A stretch of 41,730 bases of DNA from Rodentibacter caecimuris (GCA_001998905.1 MLAA01000026.1:1-41730), one strand, 5' to 3'. Positions 9,262 through 18,483 are shown, counted from the stretch's first letter. The notes: a model not told the origin generated them from the sequence alone. Program-made: numbers and translations.

Positions 9262-9963
9262 TTAATTTTGTTCCTGTTCTATTTTATCAATTAAAAAATC
9301 CAATACCGCCATACTGTAATCATCATTGTAAAGTGTACTGGCCGTCAACACATATTTGCCACCGATTACGACATAAGGGAATGTAAAAACCCCATACTCT
9401 TCTGTCAGTGCCACCGCATTTTTTACATCTTCTTTTACTTCGGCAGATCGTAAAACCCGATCAAATTCTTTAACATTAACTCCATGCTCGCTACTCCAGC
9501 GGCGGATTCTATCAATACTCGACAATGCTGTATAGTGTGATTTTTCCTCTGTTTCAAACAATAAAGCTTGTGAAAGTTCCGGAACATTCAAGCTGTTAAA
9601 TAAATAGAAAATAGTGGCGGAAAAATCATTATCTGGCGTAGCAACCGGATATTGTTCAAAAATCACTTTATTATGTTTAATTTGGCTATAAAACAGTAAT
9701 ATATCTTGTGCGGCAGAACAAACTCGGCAATCATAATCAAAGAAAAATTGAATAAGAATTTTTTTGTCTGGTCGCTGTGGGATATTTAAGGGTTCTTGAT
9801 AAGCAAAGTAATCTTGTCCTTCGCTAAATTTGGTAGAGTATAAAGAAGGCAATTCTGATTGAAGTGAAGGAAAGCTTCTACTGTTGGAAACTTCCGTTCC
9901 AATACTTTTCCCCGCAGTACTTAAGCTAAACAAGTATAAGCATAAGCAAATAAATCGTCGCAT
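9262..9963 (-). CDS. Exported DsbA-like thiol:disulfide oxidoreductase
   Basis: Thioredoxin-fold protein of the DsbA type, 233 aa, predicted periplasmic. A short N-terminal hydrophobic segment (residues 4-17) looks like a signal sequence. The redox motif CRVC is at Cys79-Cys82 in FFFDYDCRVCSAAQ. The cis-proline loop is FTFPYVV near residue 195. CRVC differs from the CPHC of classical DsbA, so redox potential and role may differ. It sits tightly between recJ (4-base gap) and mtnN (no gap), with dsbC one gene further upstream. Thiol-oxidoreductase function is inferred from fold and motif; the substrate is unknown. Confidence 0.78.
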   Translation of the reverse strand: MRRFICLCLYLFSLSTAGKSIGTEVSNSRSFPSLQSELPSLYSTKFSEGQDYFAYQEPLNIPQRPDKKILIQFFFDYDCRVCSAAQDILLFYSQIKHNKVIFEQYPVATPDNDFSATIFYLFNSLNVPELSQALLFETEEKSHYTALSSIDRIRRWSSEHGVNVKEFDRVLRSAEVKEDVKNAVALTEEYGVFTFPYVVIGGKYVLTASTLYNDDYSMAVLDFLIDKIEQEQN

Positions 9964-9967
9964 TATC

Positions 9968-11692
9968 TCAGTCCACTAATGGCTCAATATAATCCACTAA
10001 TAATTGCAAGTTGCGGTTCCCACGAAACTCATTAACATCCAACTTATACGCAAATTTTGCCTTTTTAATGGAAAGATCAGGATAATAGCGGGTATCAATA
10101 TTGAACGCAATAGCATCTAGCAAAGGTCCGCCCTGTTTGCTTTCCACCATCATTTTTAAATGTTTCTCGCCCACTAAACGCTGCTGTAAAATACGAAATT
10201 CTCCGTCAAATACGGGCTCTGGAAAAGCAGGTCCCCAAGGTCCCGAATATTTTAATAATTCAGCGGTTTCCACATTAAAAAAGTCTACACTCAATTCACC
10301 GTCGGTCCAAATCGTACCCTGTAATTGATCTTTATTTAGCAATTCAATGACTACGTCCTCGAAAGCTTTTTTAAAATCGTCCAATAAATCTTGCCTAATG
10401 GTCAATCCTGCTGCCATTGCATGCCCGCCAAATTTAATAATCATGTCAGGATAACGAGAATGAATGCGTTCTAATGCATCACGAATATGTAACCCTTCAA
10501 CTGAACGAGCAGACCCTTTCAACAAACCGGCTTGTTCTTGCGTAAAAGCAATAACTGGACGATGAAATTGATCTTTAATTCGAGAAGCTAAAATACCTAA
10601 TACACCCTGATGCCAATCCGACTGATACAGTACCACACCTAATGGTAATTGTTGCTGAAGTGCGGTCAAATTCCGACAAATTTCAAGTGCTTCTAGTTTC
10701 ATGCCCTGCTCTATTTCTTTGCGAGTTTGATTCAAGCCATCAAGTTCCAACGCTAAGGCTCTAGCACATTCCATATTATCGGATAATAACAATTCCACAC
10801 CAACTGACATATTATCTAAACGCCCAGCAGCATTTAAACGTGGAGCAATAGAAAAACCGAGATCGGATGCACTAAATCGGCGAATATCTCGATTCGCGAC
10901 TTCCGCTAGTGCTCTGATACCGCAACGACAACGTTCTGCTCGAATACGCTGTAATCCTTGATAAGCTAAAATACGGTTATTGTGATCCAAAGGGACCACA
11001 TCAGCTACAGTTCCTAACGCAACTAAATCCAGTAATTCGCTGAAATTCGGTTGGCTTTGTTGATCAAATATCCCTAATTCACGCAATCTTGCCCGTAGAG
11101 CCAACATCACATAAAAAGCCACGCCAACACCGGCCAACGATTTAGAAGGAAACTCACAATCAGATAAATTAGGATTAACTATGGCATCAGCATTAGGCAA
11201 GCGTTCTGGTGGTAAATGGTGATCGGTAATTAACACCTGCACATTTTTCTCTTTAAGAAAATCAACGCCTTCAAATGAAGAAACGCCATTATCCACGGTA
11301 ATTAATAATTCAACTTTTTTCTCAAGCGCTTGTTTAGCAACTTCAATACTTAGCCCATACCCCTGTTCAAATCGATTTGGAACTAAATACTCAACATGGG
11401 AGAAACCAAGCTGCATTAATGCTTGAACCATTAATGCAGTACTAGTTGCACCGTCAGCATCAAAATCACCTACAATGACAATTTTCTTCTGCGATTGCAA
11501 AGATTTAACCAGTAAATCGACCGCACTTTTCATACCACAGAACAAATGAGGAGGCAACATCGCTGCTAACGTACAATCTAATTCTGTAGCATTTTTAATT
11601 TGACGAGAACGATAAAGCCGATCTAAAAGAGGATTATTTGAGATTATTTCTCCGCCTAAAGGTACAGTACGGCGTTTAATTAATTTTTGCAT
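9968..11692 (-). CDS. recJ: Single-stranded-DNA-specific exonuclease RecJ
   Basis: 5'-3' ssDNA exonuclease of recombination and mismatch repair. It is 574 aa (E. coli 577). DHH-superfamily motifs are clear: DFDADGATS at residues 76-84, ITVDNG at 131-136, TDHH at 156-159 and ADAIVNPN just after. The DHHA1 block GGHAMAAGL is near 400. USS cores lie inside at 10658 and 11520. Downstream of dsbC, as in Haemophilus. Confidence 0.96.
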   Translation of the reverse strand: MQKLIKRRTVPLGGEIISNNPLLDRLYRSRQIKNATELDCTLAAMLPPHLFCGMKSAVDLLVKSLQSQKKIVIVGDFDADGATSTALMVQALMQLGFSHVEYLVPNRFEQGYGLSIEVAKQALEKKVELLITVDNGVSSFEGVDFLKEKNVQVLITDHHLPPERLPNADAIVNPNLSDCEFPSKSLAGVGVAFYVMLALRARLRELGIFDQQSQPNFSELLDLVALGTVADVVPLDHNNRILAYQGLQRIRAERCRCGIRALAEVANRDIRRFSASDLGFSIAPRLNAAGRLDNMSVGVELLLSDNMECARALALELDGLNQTRKEIEQGMKLEALEICRNLTALQQQLPLGVVLYQSDWHQGVLGILASRIKDQFHRPVIAFTQEQAGLLKGSARSVEGLHIRDALERIHSRYPDMIIKFGGHAMAAGLTIRQDLLDDFKKAFEDVVIELLNKDQLQGTIWTDGELSVDFFNVETAELLKYSGPWGPAFPEPVFDGEFRILQQRLVGEKHLKMMVESKQGGPLLDAIAFNIDTRYYPDLSIKKAKFAYKLDVNEFRGNRNLQLLVDYIEPLVD

Positions 11693-11817
11693 ACTAAATT
11701 ATTGCAAATTTCCTTTATATCTATTATTAGATTCTATATATCGACCTCACCGTTTTTGATTAAACCGAATAAAGTGAAGTCAATATTTTGGTCATTTTAA
11801 TTGAGGAAAAAATTGAA

Positions 11818-12507
11818 TTAACGACTTTCTTCTAATGCGCTTAATAGGTCTTTCGGTTTTAAATAACCGCCAATAACTTCCCCACTATTCGTTACGATAC
11901 TCGGCGTCCCCCTTACACCAAATTGAAGACCTAAATTATAATGCTTTTTAACAATATTAGGTGTTTGTAATTGTGTCGGTAACTTACCCTTTTCTGCTTC
12001 ATTTAAGGCGAAAGCGGGATCTTTTGCTGTCCAAATCGCTTCCATTTGCTTCGCCGTCATACTATCCATTCCGTTACGCGGGAACGCTAAATATCTTATG
12101 GTGATACCTAAGTCATTATATTCTTTGACTTGTTGATGCAACAAATGACAATAATGACAAGTAATATCCATAAACACAGTAACAACATATTTTTCATTTT
12201 TTGCTGGATAAACAATCATCTCATTTTGATAAGCATTCAATTTTTCCACTAACACTTTACCAGAAACATCAACGATACTTTTATCCGTCAGTTCAAATAA
12301 TTTACCTCGTAACACAAATTTCGCATCGTCGGTTACATATAATATACCGTCATTAGTAAGAACCGTTTTCAATCCTTTAATCGGAGAAGGCTGAATGCTA
12401 ACCTCTTCTGCACCTAAACTCTTTAAACGCTGAGTAATAGTAAAGTCATTCGCTGCCACTGTAGAAGATAAGACCAATAATGAAAGTGCGGCCAATATTT
12501 TTTTCAT
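11818..12507 (-). CDS. dsbC: Thiol:disulfide isomerase DsbC
   Basis: Periplasmic disulfide isomerase/reductase kept reduced by DsbD (not in window). It is 229 aa. The signal peptide covers about residues 1-19 with a VAA-like cleavage site. The N-terminal dimerisation domain reaches about residue 80 and the catalytic thioredoxin domain carries CHYC at Cys117-Cys120. The cis-Pro loop is RGTPSIV near residue 200. The enterobacterial second structural disulfide is absent, since only the two active-site cysteines occur. Divergent from prfB. Confidence 0.94.
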   Translation of the reverse strand: MKKILAALSLLVLSSTVAANDFTITQRLKSLGAEEVSIQPSPIKGLKTVLTNDGILYVTDDAKFVLRGKLFELTDKSIVDVSGKVLVEKLNAYQNEMIVYPAKNEKYVVTVFMDITCHYCHLLHQQVKEYNDLGITIRYLAFPRNGMDSMTAKQMEAIWTAKDPAFALNEAEKGKLPTQLQTPNIVKKHYNLGLQFGVRGTPSIVTNSGEVIGGYLKPKDLLSALEESR

Positions 12508-12640
12508 TTTAAGTTCCTAATTGTTGATCAAAACGGCGGAATTCTATCACAAGCACCAATAACAATCTAATTAGCCCTTATTTTTCTTAACGCCTTTCTC
12601 TACGAAAAAGGCAAACCTATTCAATTTGTTGAAAATAACA

Positions 12641-12646
12641 TATAAT
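12641..12646 (+). promoter_or_regulatory. Candidate -10 element of prfB
   Basis: A perfect TATAAT lies 36 bases upstream of the prfB ATG in the dsbC-prfB divergent gap. No good -35 hexamer is seen at the right spacing, so the call is tentative. Confidence 0.45.
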
Positions 12647-12681
12647 CTCCCGCTAAAATAACGAACTAATAAAAATTAATT

Positions 12682-13780
12682 ATGTTTGAAATTAACCCTG
12701 TAAAAAATAAAATTAATGATATTGCCGAACGCACAAGAGTAATTAGGGGGTATCTTTGACTTTGATACTAAAGTCGAGCGATTAGAGGAAGTCAACGCCG
12801 AACTAGAGCAACCGGCTATTTGGAACGAACCAGAGAAAGCACAGGCCTTAGGTAAAGAACGAGTTGCACTTGAGCAAGTTGTTAACACTATTCGTCAGTT
12901 AGAGCAAGGTTTGGAAGATGTTGAAGGTCTACTTGAGCTTGCTTTAGAAGCTACAGATGAAGAAACCTTTAATGAAGCAATCACCGAAGCCGAACAATTA
13001 GAACAATCCTTGGCAAAACTTGAATTTCGCCGAATGTTTAGCGGTGAACACGACAAGGCCGACTGTTATGTAGATTTACAAGCCGGTTCAGGTGGTACTG
13101 AAGCCCAAGATTGGACAGAGATGTTACTACGCATGTATCTTCGTTGGGCTGAAGGTAAAGGATTTAAAACCGAGTTAATGGAAGTGTCAGATGGCGATGT
13201 TGCTGGTATAAAATCGGCGACTATCCGCATATCCGGGGAATATGCTTTTGGTTGGTTACGTACTGAGACAGGAATACATCGTCTGGTACGAAAAAGCCCT
13301 TTTGATTCCAATAACCGCCGCCATACATCTTTTAGTGCTGCATTCGTATATCCTGAAATTAACGACGATATTGATATTGAAATAAATCCCGCCGATCTAC
13401 GAATTGATGTTTATCGTGCTTCCGGAGCTGGCGGACAACACGTTAATAAAACAGAAAGTGCGGTCAGAATTACGCATATTCCAAGCGGTATTGTTGTACA
13501 ATGTCAAAATGATCGCTCTCAGCACAAAAATAAAGATCAATGCATGAAACAACTTAAGGCTAAGTTGTATGAAATGGAATTACAAAAGAAAAATGCCGAT
13601 AAACAAGCAATGGAAGAGAGTAAATCCGATATCGGCTGGGGTAGCCAAATTCGCTCTTATGTACTGGATGATTCCCGCATTAAAGATCTTCGTACCGGTG
13701 TCGAAAACCGCAACACTCAAGCCGTGCTAGACGGCGATTTGGATCGCTTCATTGAAGCAAGTTTAAAAGCAGGGCTATAA
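12682..13780 (+). CDS. prfB: Peptide chain release factor 2 (programmed +1 frameshift)
   Basis: RF2 releases peptides at UGA and UAA. The gene is read in two frames. Codons 1-25 run from ATG 12682 to CTT at 12754-12756, where an in-frame TGA (12757-12759) is bypassed by a +1 shift. Reading resumes at GAC 12758 and continues to the stop at 13780, giving 365 aa, the same as E. coli. The stop-recognition tripeptide SPF is in RKSPFDSNN and the catalytic GGQ in [13 protein letters not shown] single-frame call would start wrongly at a TTG near 12911 and lose 76 residues. In E. coli prfB is followed at once by lysS; here argP and cadBA lie between. A USS core lies inside at 13456. Confidence 0.97.
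12745..12760 (+). promoter_or_regulatory. prfB programmed frameshift signal
   Basis: AGGGGGTATCTTTGAC: a Shine-Dalgarno-like AGGGGG placed 3 bases before the slippery CTT, followed by TGA C. This is the RF2 autoregulatory signal, in which low RF2 favours the +1 shift. Confidence 0.97.
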
Positions 13781-13902
13781 TCCGATAAAGAATATATTAA
13801 GCAGAATATTAACAACATTTCCTCTTGTTCATAGAAAACAAGAAATTGCAATCTTTAATCCGGTTCAACTTTTGCTTCCATAATCAACCGCACTTATCTT
13901 CT

Positions 13903-13947
13903 AAGTTACGATATATTGGATAAATAAATTATTAATTATCGTAACTT
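13903..13947. promoter_or_regulatory. Long inverted repeat upstream of argP, candidate operator
   Basis: Perfect 11-bp inverted repeat AAGTTACGATA (13903-13913) and TATCGTAACTT (13937-13947), separated by 23 AT-rich bases. It ends 77 bases before the argP ATG. A related word, ATATCGTTA, recurs at 13994-14002 and, on the minus strand, upstream of cadB at 18448-18456. LysR-type regulators bind dyads, so autoregulation by ArgP is plausible but unproven. The rest of the 244-base gap holds a USS core at 13887. Confidence 0.45.
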
Positions 13948-14024
13948 ACGGTTGTATTACGCCATTGCAAAAATAGTTTTAATTTAATGTGTGATATCGT
14001 TACTTTCATTTATGTAGGTTTAAT

Positions 14025-14909
14025 ATGCAAAAAATAGACTATAAATCGCTTCGATTACTTGATTTAATCATTAAAGAACAAGGGTTTGAAAAAGCCTCAA
14101 ATAAACTAAATATTACGCAATCTGCTGTATCCCAGCGAATAAAATTGCTAGAAAACGAATTTGGAGAATTGCTAGTTACGAGAACAAATCCACCAAAACC
14201 AACTGAACTAGGTAAAAAATTATTAAAACTACTTTATCACGTCAATTTATTGGAACATGATATTTTTGACAACGGCGGTGTAAATATTGAAAGCATTCCC
14301 ATTTCAATCAATGCTGACTCTTTAGCAACTTGGTTTTTGCCCGCCGTTCAAGAAATTCTAACTGAACCTACACTACGTCTAAATATACAAATTGAAGATG
14401 AAACAAAAACGTTAGATAGTTTAATATCAGGAGATGTAATAGCCGCGATTAGTACCTATCCGAAACCTATTATTAATGGGAAATGTGATTATATCGGCTC
14501 TTTAGATTATATTTTAGCCTCTTCACCACAATTTGCCGAACAGTATTTTCCAAGCGGAGTAAATAAAGAAGCATTATTAAAGGCACCTATCGCAACATTT
14601 TCCCGCTCATCCGATCTACACCATATTTTTTTACAAGAACATTTCGGCATCAGTCCTGGTAATCTGATCAGCCACATTGTGCCATCATCTGAAGCCTACA
14701 TTCAGTTAATTTTGCAACATTCTGCCTGTTGTATGATTTCAAAACAGCAAATCCGCAACGAGCTTGAAACGGGGAAAATCATCAATTTGTTACCTAATCT
14801 AGTTCAACAGAAAAAATTGTATTGGCATCGCTATAATTTAGAATCCGAGTCAATTAAAAAATTAAGTTTATGTATTAAAGAAAAAGGCACAAAATTACTA
14901 CAAGAATAA
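14025..14909 (+). CDS. argP: ArgP-type LysR-family transcriptional regulator
   Basis: LysR-type regulator of 294 aa (E. coli ArgP 297). In E. coli ArgP senses arginine and lysine and controls argO and lysine-related genes. The winged helix-turn-helix is at about residues 18-65, with GFEKASNKLNITQSAVSQR and LLENEFGELLVTRT matching E. coli ArgP closely. Other shared blocks are NADSLATWFLPAVQEIL (about 94-110), IEDETKTLDSL and LYWHRYNLES. It converges on the cadBA operon; no cadC-like gene is visible, so ArgP is the obvious candidate regulator of cadBA. The RBS (TAGG) is weak. No USS core lies in it. Confidence 0.88.
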   Translation: MQKIDYKSLRLLDLIIKEQGFEKASNKLNITQSAVSQRIKLLENEFGELLVTRTNPPKPTELGKKLLKLLYHVNLLEHDIFDNGGVNIESIPISINADSLATWFLPAVQEILTEPTLRLNIQIEDETKTLDSLISGDVIAAISTYPKPIINGKCDYIGSLDYILASSPQFAEQYFPSGVNKEALLKAPIATFSRSSDLHHIFLQEHFGISPGNLISHIVPSSEAYIQLILQHSACCMISKQQIRNELETGKIINLLPNLVQQKKLYWHRYNLESESIKKLSLCIKEKGTKLLQE

Positions 14910-14911
14910 CT

Positions 14912-14959
14912 TACCCGATAAATTTTACCTAAATATAGCAATATTTATCGGGTAGTTTT
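14912..14959. terminator. Terminator between argP and cadA
   Basis: 12-bp perfect stem TACCCGATAAAT / ATTTATCGGGTA (14912-14923, 14943-14954) with a 19-base loop, followed by GTTTT on +. It serves argP and, less cleanly, the converging cadBA transcript. Confidence 0.8.
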
Positions 14960-14968
14960 AATACCTTA

Positions 14969-17107
14969 TTAAACAATCAATACTTTCACTTTATAGCGAC
15001 CGTCTTGTTGTTTATAAGCTCCGTGGATATCTGTTTCAAACCCTGGATAATGGGCACCGATTTCACATAACATCATAAGAAAATCTAAAATCGAACGACT
15101 TTCCTCCGTGATCATTTCTCCCGGCATCACTAAAGGCACACCTGGTGGATAAGGAAGAATCATATTGGCATTTACTTTGCCAATCATTTCTTCCAAATAA
15201 CAATCCTCAATCTGTCCTTTTAACTCTAGTTGGAACGCATTATGTGGAGTCATCACCATTTTTGGTAGTACTTCAAAGGCATTGAACATTAAATCCGGTA
15301 ACTTATGCTTACAAATAAGCTGATGAATTCCCTTAGCGAGAGTCTGAATTGGCATATTGGTATAAAAATGAGGATCTTCTGCATAAACTTCCGGTAAAAC
15401 TTCTTTTACAGATAAATTCGCATCGTACATTTCTTTAAATTCATTTAACCCCTGCAACAGCCTCATTGCTTTCGTATCATCAATACCGAAACTAAACAAA
15501 ACCAATAGATTATAAGGACCTGTTTTTTCAACAATAATACCTTTCGAATCAAGGAATTTAGACACTAGCGCGGCTGGAATACCTTCCTCTTCCAACTGCC
15601 CATTACGATTTAATCCTGGTGTCAATAATGTTACTTTAATCGGATCAAGATACATATGCTGCTTATCAATCGAATCAAACCCATGCCATTTAGCATCTTG
15701 CTCCAACTCCCAGCACTCTATACAATCGATATTCTCTGGTTGCCAAACGTCAAAATACCAAGAATCATCAGATTGGTTATGATTCTTAATAACTTTTCTA
15801 AATTTGACCGCTCTTTCAATAGCATCCTGCATTAAATGTTTGCCAGAATTACCTTTCATCATTGCGGCGGCAACTTCAGTTGAAGCGACAATACCATAAT
15901 GAGGTGAAGTAGAAGTATGCATCATATAAGCTTCGTTAAAGGTTTCTTCATTCACCTTTCCTTTAATATGAATCATTGACGCTTGAGAAAAGGCAGCAAG
16001 GAGTTTATGGGTAGATTGGGTTTCATAAATAACTTTATTTGGAATACGCTTCCCTCCCATTCCTGTTTTTCCTTCATAAATAGGGCTAAAATTTGTATAA
16101 GGTACCCAAGCAGAATCAAAATGAATGGATTTTACGTCCAAATTTTGTTTAATTTTATTTGTATTGTAAAACAAGCCATCATAGGTTGAATTAGTGATTA
16201 CCGCATGTATCGGCCATTTAGCGGCAGGAATCTGGGCTATTTTTCCTTCTATCGACTGACGACTAAATTCCCTTTCCGGTATACCACCAAGTAATCCGTA
16301 GGCATTACGCGTCGGTTTTAAATAAAGTGGTACAACATCCGTCATCATCAATAAATGCGTTAAGGACTTATGACAATTACGATCAATCAGAACAGTCTCT
16401 CCAGCAGGAACTGAATACATACCGACAATTTTATTTGCGGTTGAAGTCCCATTGGTTACAATATAGCTTCTATCGGCGTTAAACACTTCTGCAATGTATT
16501 TTTCTGCCTCAAAATGTGGTCCAGAATGATCCAATAATGAACCTAATTCACCAACAGAAACCGAAACATCTGACTTAAATGTATTTTCGCCAAAAAAATC
16601 ATAGAACAAACAGCCTATCGGTGAACGCTGGAAAGCAGTTCCCCCCATATGACCTGGTGTACAGAAGGTGTATTTACTTTCATGAACATAATTAAATAAG
16701 GTTTTGGTTAGAGGCGGGGTAATTTGATCAAGATAATGTTCTACGGATTTTTCTATTTGTTTCATCACCTCCGGGTAAGTATACAGATTACTGTCTATAT
16801 ACTGTATACAATCGTCAACCATATCAAAGTCAATATTTATACAGCTTTCACATTCCTTCAACAAAAAAATCGGTAAACGTTCATTAATATCAATAATATC
16901 CTTAACCAATTGCTGACTTATAAAATCATCACAGAAAAAATCTACGGTTAATATGACTGATGAAATTCTCGCATTATTTCTTAGTAATGAAAGCAACTCT
17001 AGTTTCCCGCCCGCCTTGACTACCGAATACTCATCTCTTTCAATATAACAACTCAATTCATTTATATATTTAGTCTCTTTATTTGTACCTATTAAGATAG
17101 TTTTCAT
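14969..17107 (-). CDS. cadA: Inducible-type lysine decarboxylase
   Basis: PLP enzyme that decarboxylates L-lysine to cadaverine, consuming a proton and giving acid resistance with CadB. It is 712 aa (E. coli CadA 715). An N-terminal wing domain (about 1-130) precedes the fold-type-I core with TFCTPGHMGGTAF near 147, DRNCHKSLTH near 243 and the PLP lysine in ETQSTHKLLAAFSQASM at about residue 368. The C-terminal block ends LPYPPGVPLVMPGEMITEE, then AHYPGFETDIHGAYKQ. Similarity to CadA/LdcC is much higher than to ornithine decarboxylases. Tandem ATGs lie at 17110 and 17107; the second has better spacing from AAGGAG. No exact USS core is present (one one-mismatch copy at 15806). Confidence 0.93.
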   Translation of the reverse strand: MKTILIGTNKETKYINELSCYIERDEYSVVKAGGKLELLSLLRNNARISSVILTVDFFCDDFISQQLVKDIIDINERLPIFLLKECESCINIDFDMVDDCIQYIDSNLYTYPEVMKQIEKSVEHYLDQITPPLTKTLFNYVHESKYTFCTPGHMGGTAFQRSPIGCLFYDFFGENTFKSDVSVSVGELGSLLDHSGPHFEAEKYIAEVFNADRSYIVTNGTSTANKIVGMYSVPAGETVLIDRNCHKSLTHLLMMTDVVPLYLKPTRNAYGLLGGIPEREFSRQSIEGKIAQIPAAKWPIHAVITNSTYDGLFYNTNKIKQNLDVKSIHFDSAWVPYTNFSPIYEGKTGMGGKRIPNKVIYETQSTHKLLAAFSQASMIHIKGKVNEETFNEAYMMHTSTSPHYGIVASTEVAAAMMKGNSGKHLMQDAIERAVKFRKVIKNHNQSDDSWYFDVWQPENIDCIECWELEQDAKWHGFDSIDKQHMYLDPIKVTLLTPGLNRNGQLEEEGIPAALVSKFLDSKGIIVEKTGPYNLLVLFSFGIDDTKAMRLLQGLNEFKEMYDANLSVKEVLPEVYAEDPHFYTNMPIQTLAKGIHQLICKHKLPDLMFNAFEVLPKMVMTPHNAFQLELKGQIEDCYLEEMIGKVNANMILPYPPGVPLVMPGEMITEESRSILDFLMMLCEIGAHYPGFETDIHGAYKQQDGRYKVKVLIV

Positions 17108-17117
17108 CATTGACTCC

Positions 17118-18422
17118 TTAAATTGATTGTTGATTACCTAATTTTTTTGCATAGAATGAAAAAATAGTTAATGAAACTAAAATGATTGCAGTAGCCTGAT
17201 AATGTTCGGCTCCTGCTAATGCGATAAAACAAAATAAAATTGCTAATACGGAAGCGGATAAACTGAGTGTGCTTTTCGTGGTTAGCCCCTCAAAACGAAT
17301 AAGATTGATAGCTGAATAGAAATACGGGAACATTGTTAGCATCACAGCAATACTGGTTAGCTGTGTAAATAAATCTGCTGCATTTGATCCGCTAGCACTG
17401 ACAATTGTCAGTACAATCATCAATAATGTCATCATAATTGAGGCTGCAATCAAACCTTTTCTTGGCACGCCATTCGCATCAACTTCACCAAACATTTTCG
17501 GGAAATTTCCATCATTTGCGGCTCTCCGCCCAGCTTGACCAACAAGCATCATCCAAGAGCCCAAAGATGTTAAACAGGCTATCGCCGTAAATGCCGAGAC
17601 AAAAGGCGTAACCCACTCCCCAAGAATTTTTGATGAACTCAAAGCAAAAGGGGCACCAGAAGAAGCAACTTCCGCATTCGGAAACATTCCCACAATAACT
17701 TGTGAAGCTAAAACATACACAATACCGGCTAATGTAGTTCCTAGTAAGGTTGCAAGCGGTACCGTACGCTGTGGATTACTCACTAAACCACTACTAACGG
17801 AAGCAGACTCCACCCCAACAAAAGCCCATAAACACAATAGAACAGAATTAATCACAGCTTTAGACGAATCTATTGAAGAATCAGCTATCCAATTCATTTT
17901 ATAGGTATTGACATCAAACCAAATCCAACCAAATACCGCCGTACCTATCACTGGAATAAGCACTAAAATTAGCCCGATAGAAGTTAATCGGCTAACCCAA
18001 GCGCCTCCCAACAAATTCACAAAAGTAAATAACCAAACTGCTCCAATGGCCGCTATCGCTGCAGGAATAGGTTGATTAAGAATAGGAAAAAAGACGGAAG
18101 AATACGCAACAGCCGTAATAGCAATGGCTAAATTACCAATCCAATTGGCGTGGTAATACATAATTGAAGTCTGATACCCCAGCATAGGTGAGACCTCCCC
18201 TGCATAAGCAATAGGCCCACCCTCCTGAGGATTTTTCGTGCTTAAACGCGCAAAAACATAAGCCAACGCGACAGCACCAATCATAGAAATTATCCAACCA
18301 AAAATAGAAATAGCGCCTATCTTGGCTAAACTTGCAGGTAGCAGCGCAATACCGCTCCCCATCATATTACCAGCAACAACCGCAATGCAGGTAAAGAGCC
18401 CTATCTTCTTGGACGAACTCAT
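17118..18422 (-). CDS. cadB: Lysine:cadaverine antiporter CadB
   Basis: APC-superfamily inner-membrane antiporter, 434 aa (E. coli CadB 444), with about 12 hydrophobic segments. Near-identical stretches to E. coli CadB include VAGNMMGSGIALLPA at about residues 16-30, NPQEGGPIAYAGE near 64, YYHANWIGNLAI near 89, LLCLWAFVGVESASVS near 195 and LTSLGSWMMLVGQAGRRAA near 286. Together with the adjacent CadA this favours lysine/cadaverine over putrescine/ornithine (PotE). AGGTGATCTT precedes the ATG. It is the first gene of cadBA, with cadA 10 bases downstream. Confidence 0.92.
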   Translation of the reverse strand: MSSSKKIGLFTCIAVVAGNMMGSGIALLPASLAKIGAISIFGWIISMIGAVALAYVFARLSTKNPQEGGPIAYAGEVSPMLGYQTSIMYYHANWIGNLAIAITAVAYSSVFFPILNQPIPAAIAAIGAVWLFTFVNLLGGAWVSRLTSIGLILVLIPVIGTAVFGWIWFDVNTYKMNWIADSSIDSSKAVINSVLLCLWAFVGVESASVSSGLVSNPQRTVPLATLLGTTLAGIVYVLASQVIVGMFPNAEVASSGAPFALSSSKILGEWVTPFVSAFTAIACLTSLGSWMMLVGQAGRRAANDGNFPKMFGEVDANGVPRKGLIAASIMMTLLMIVLTIVSASGSNAADLFTQLTSIAVMLTMFPYFYSAINLIRFEGLTTKSTLSLSASVLAILFCFIALAGAEHYQATAIILVSLTIFSFYAKKLGNQQSI

Positions 18423-18447
18423 AAGATCACCTCATTTGAAAAATAAT

Positions 18448-18483
18448 TAACGATATAGATAACCAAAACAAACAAGTTATCTA
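18448..18483. promoter_or_regulatory. Dyad upstream of cadB, candidate regulator-binding site
   Basis: Perfect inverted repeat TAGATAAC-N12-GTTATCTA at 18456-18483, with ATATCGTTA on the minus strand at 18448-18456. The latter also occurs before argP. It lies about 25-60 bases upstream of the cadB ATG in the divergent cadB-lysS gap. A LysR-type site (ArgP) is inferred from geometry and context only. Confidence 0.45.

Noticed and set aside
12911-13780. prfB as a single-frame gene starting at TTG 12911
   Set aside because: The upstream frame, the in-frame TGA and the frameshift signal show that the real gene starts at 12682.
14969-17107. Ornithine decarboxylase (SpeF) for the decarboxylase gene
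   Set aside because: Length and blocks such as ETQSTHKLLAAFSQASM and LPYPPGVPLVMPGEMITEE, plus the CadB neighbour, match CadA/LdcC much better.
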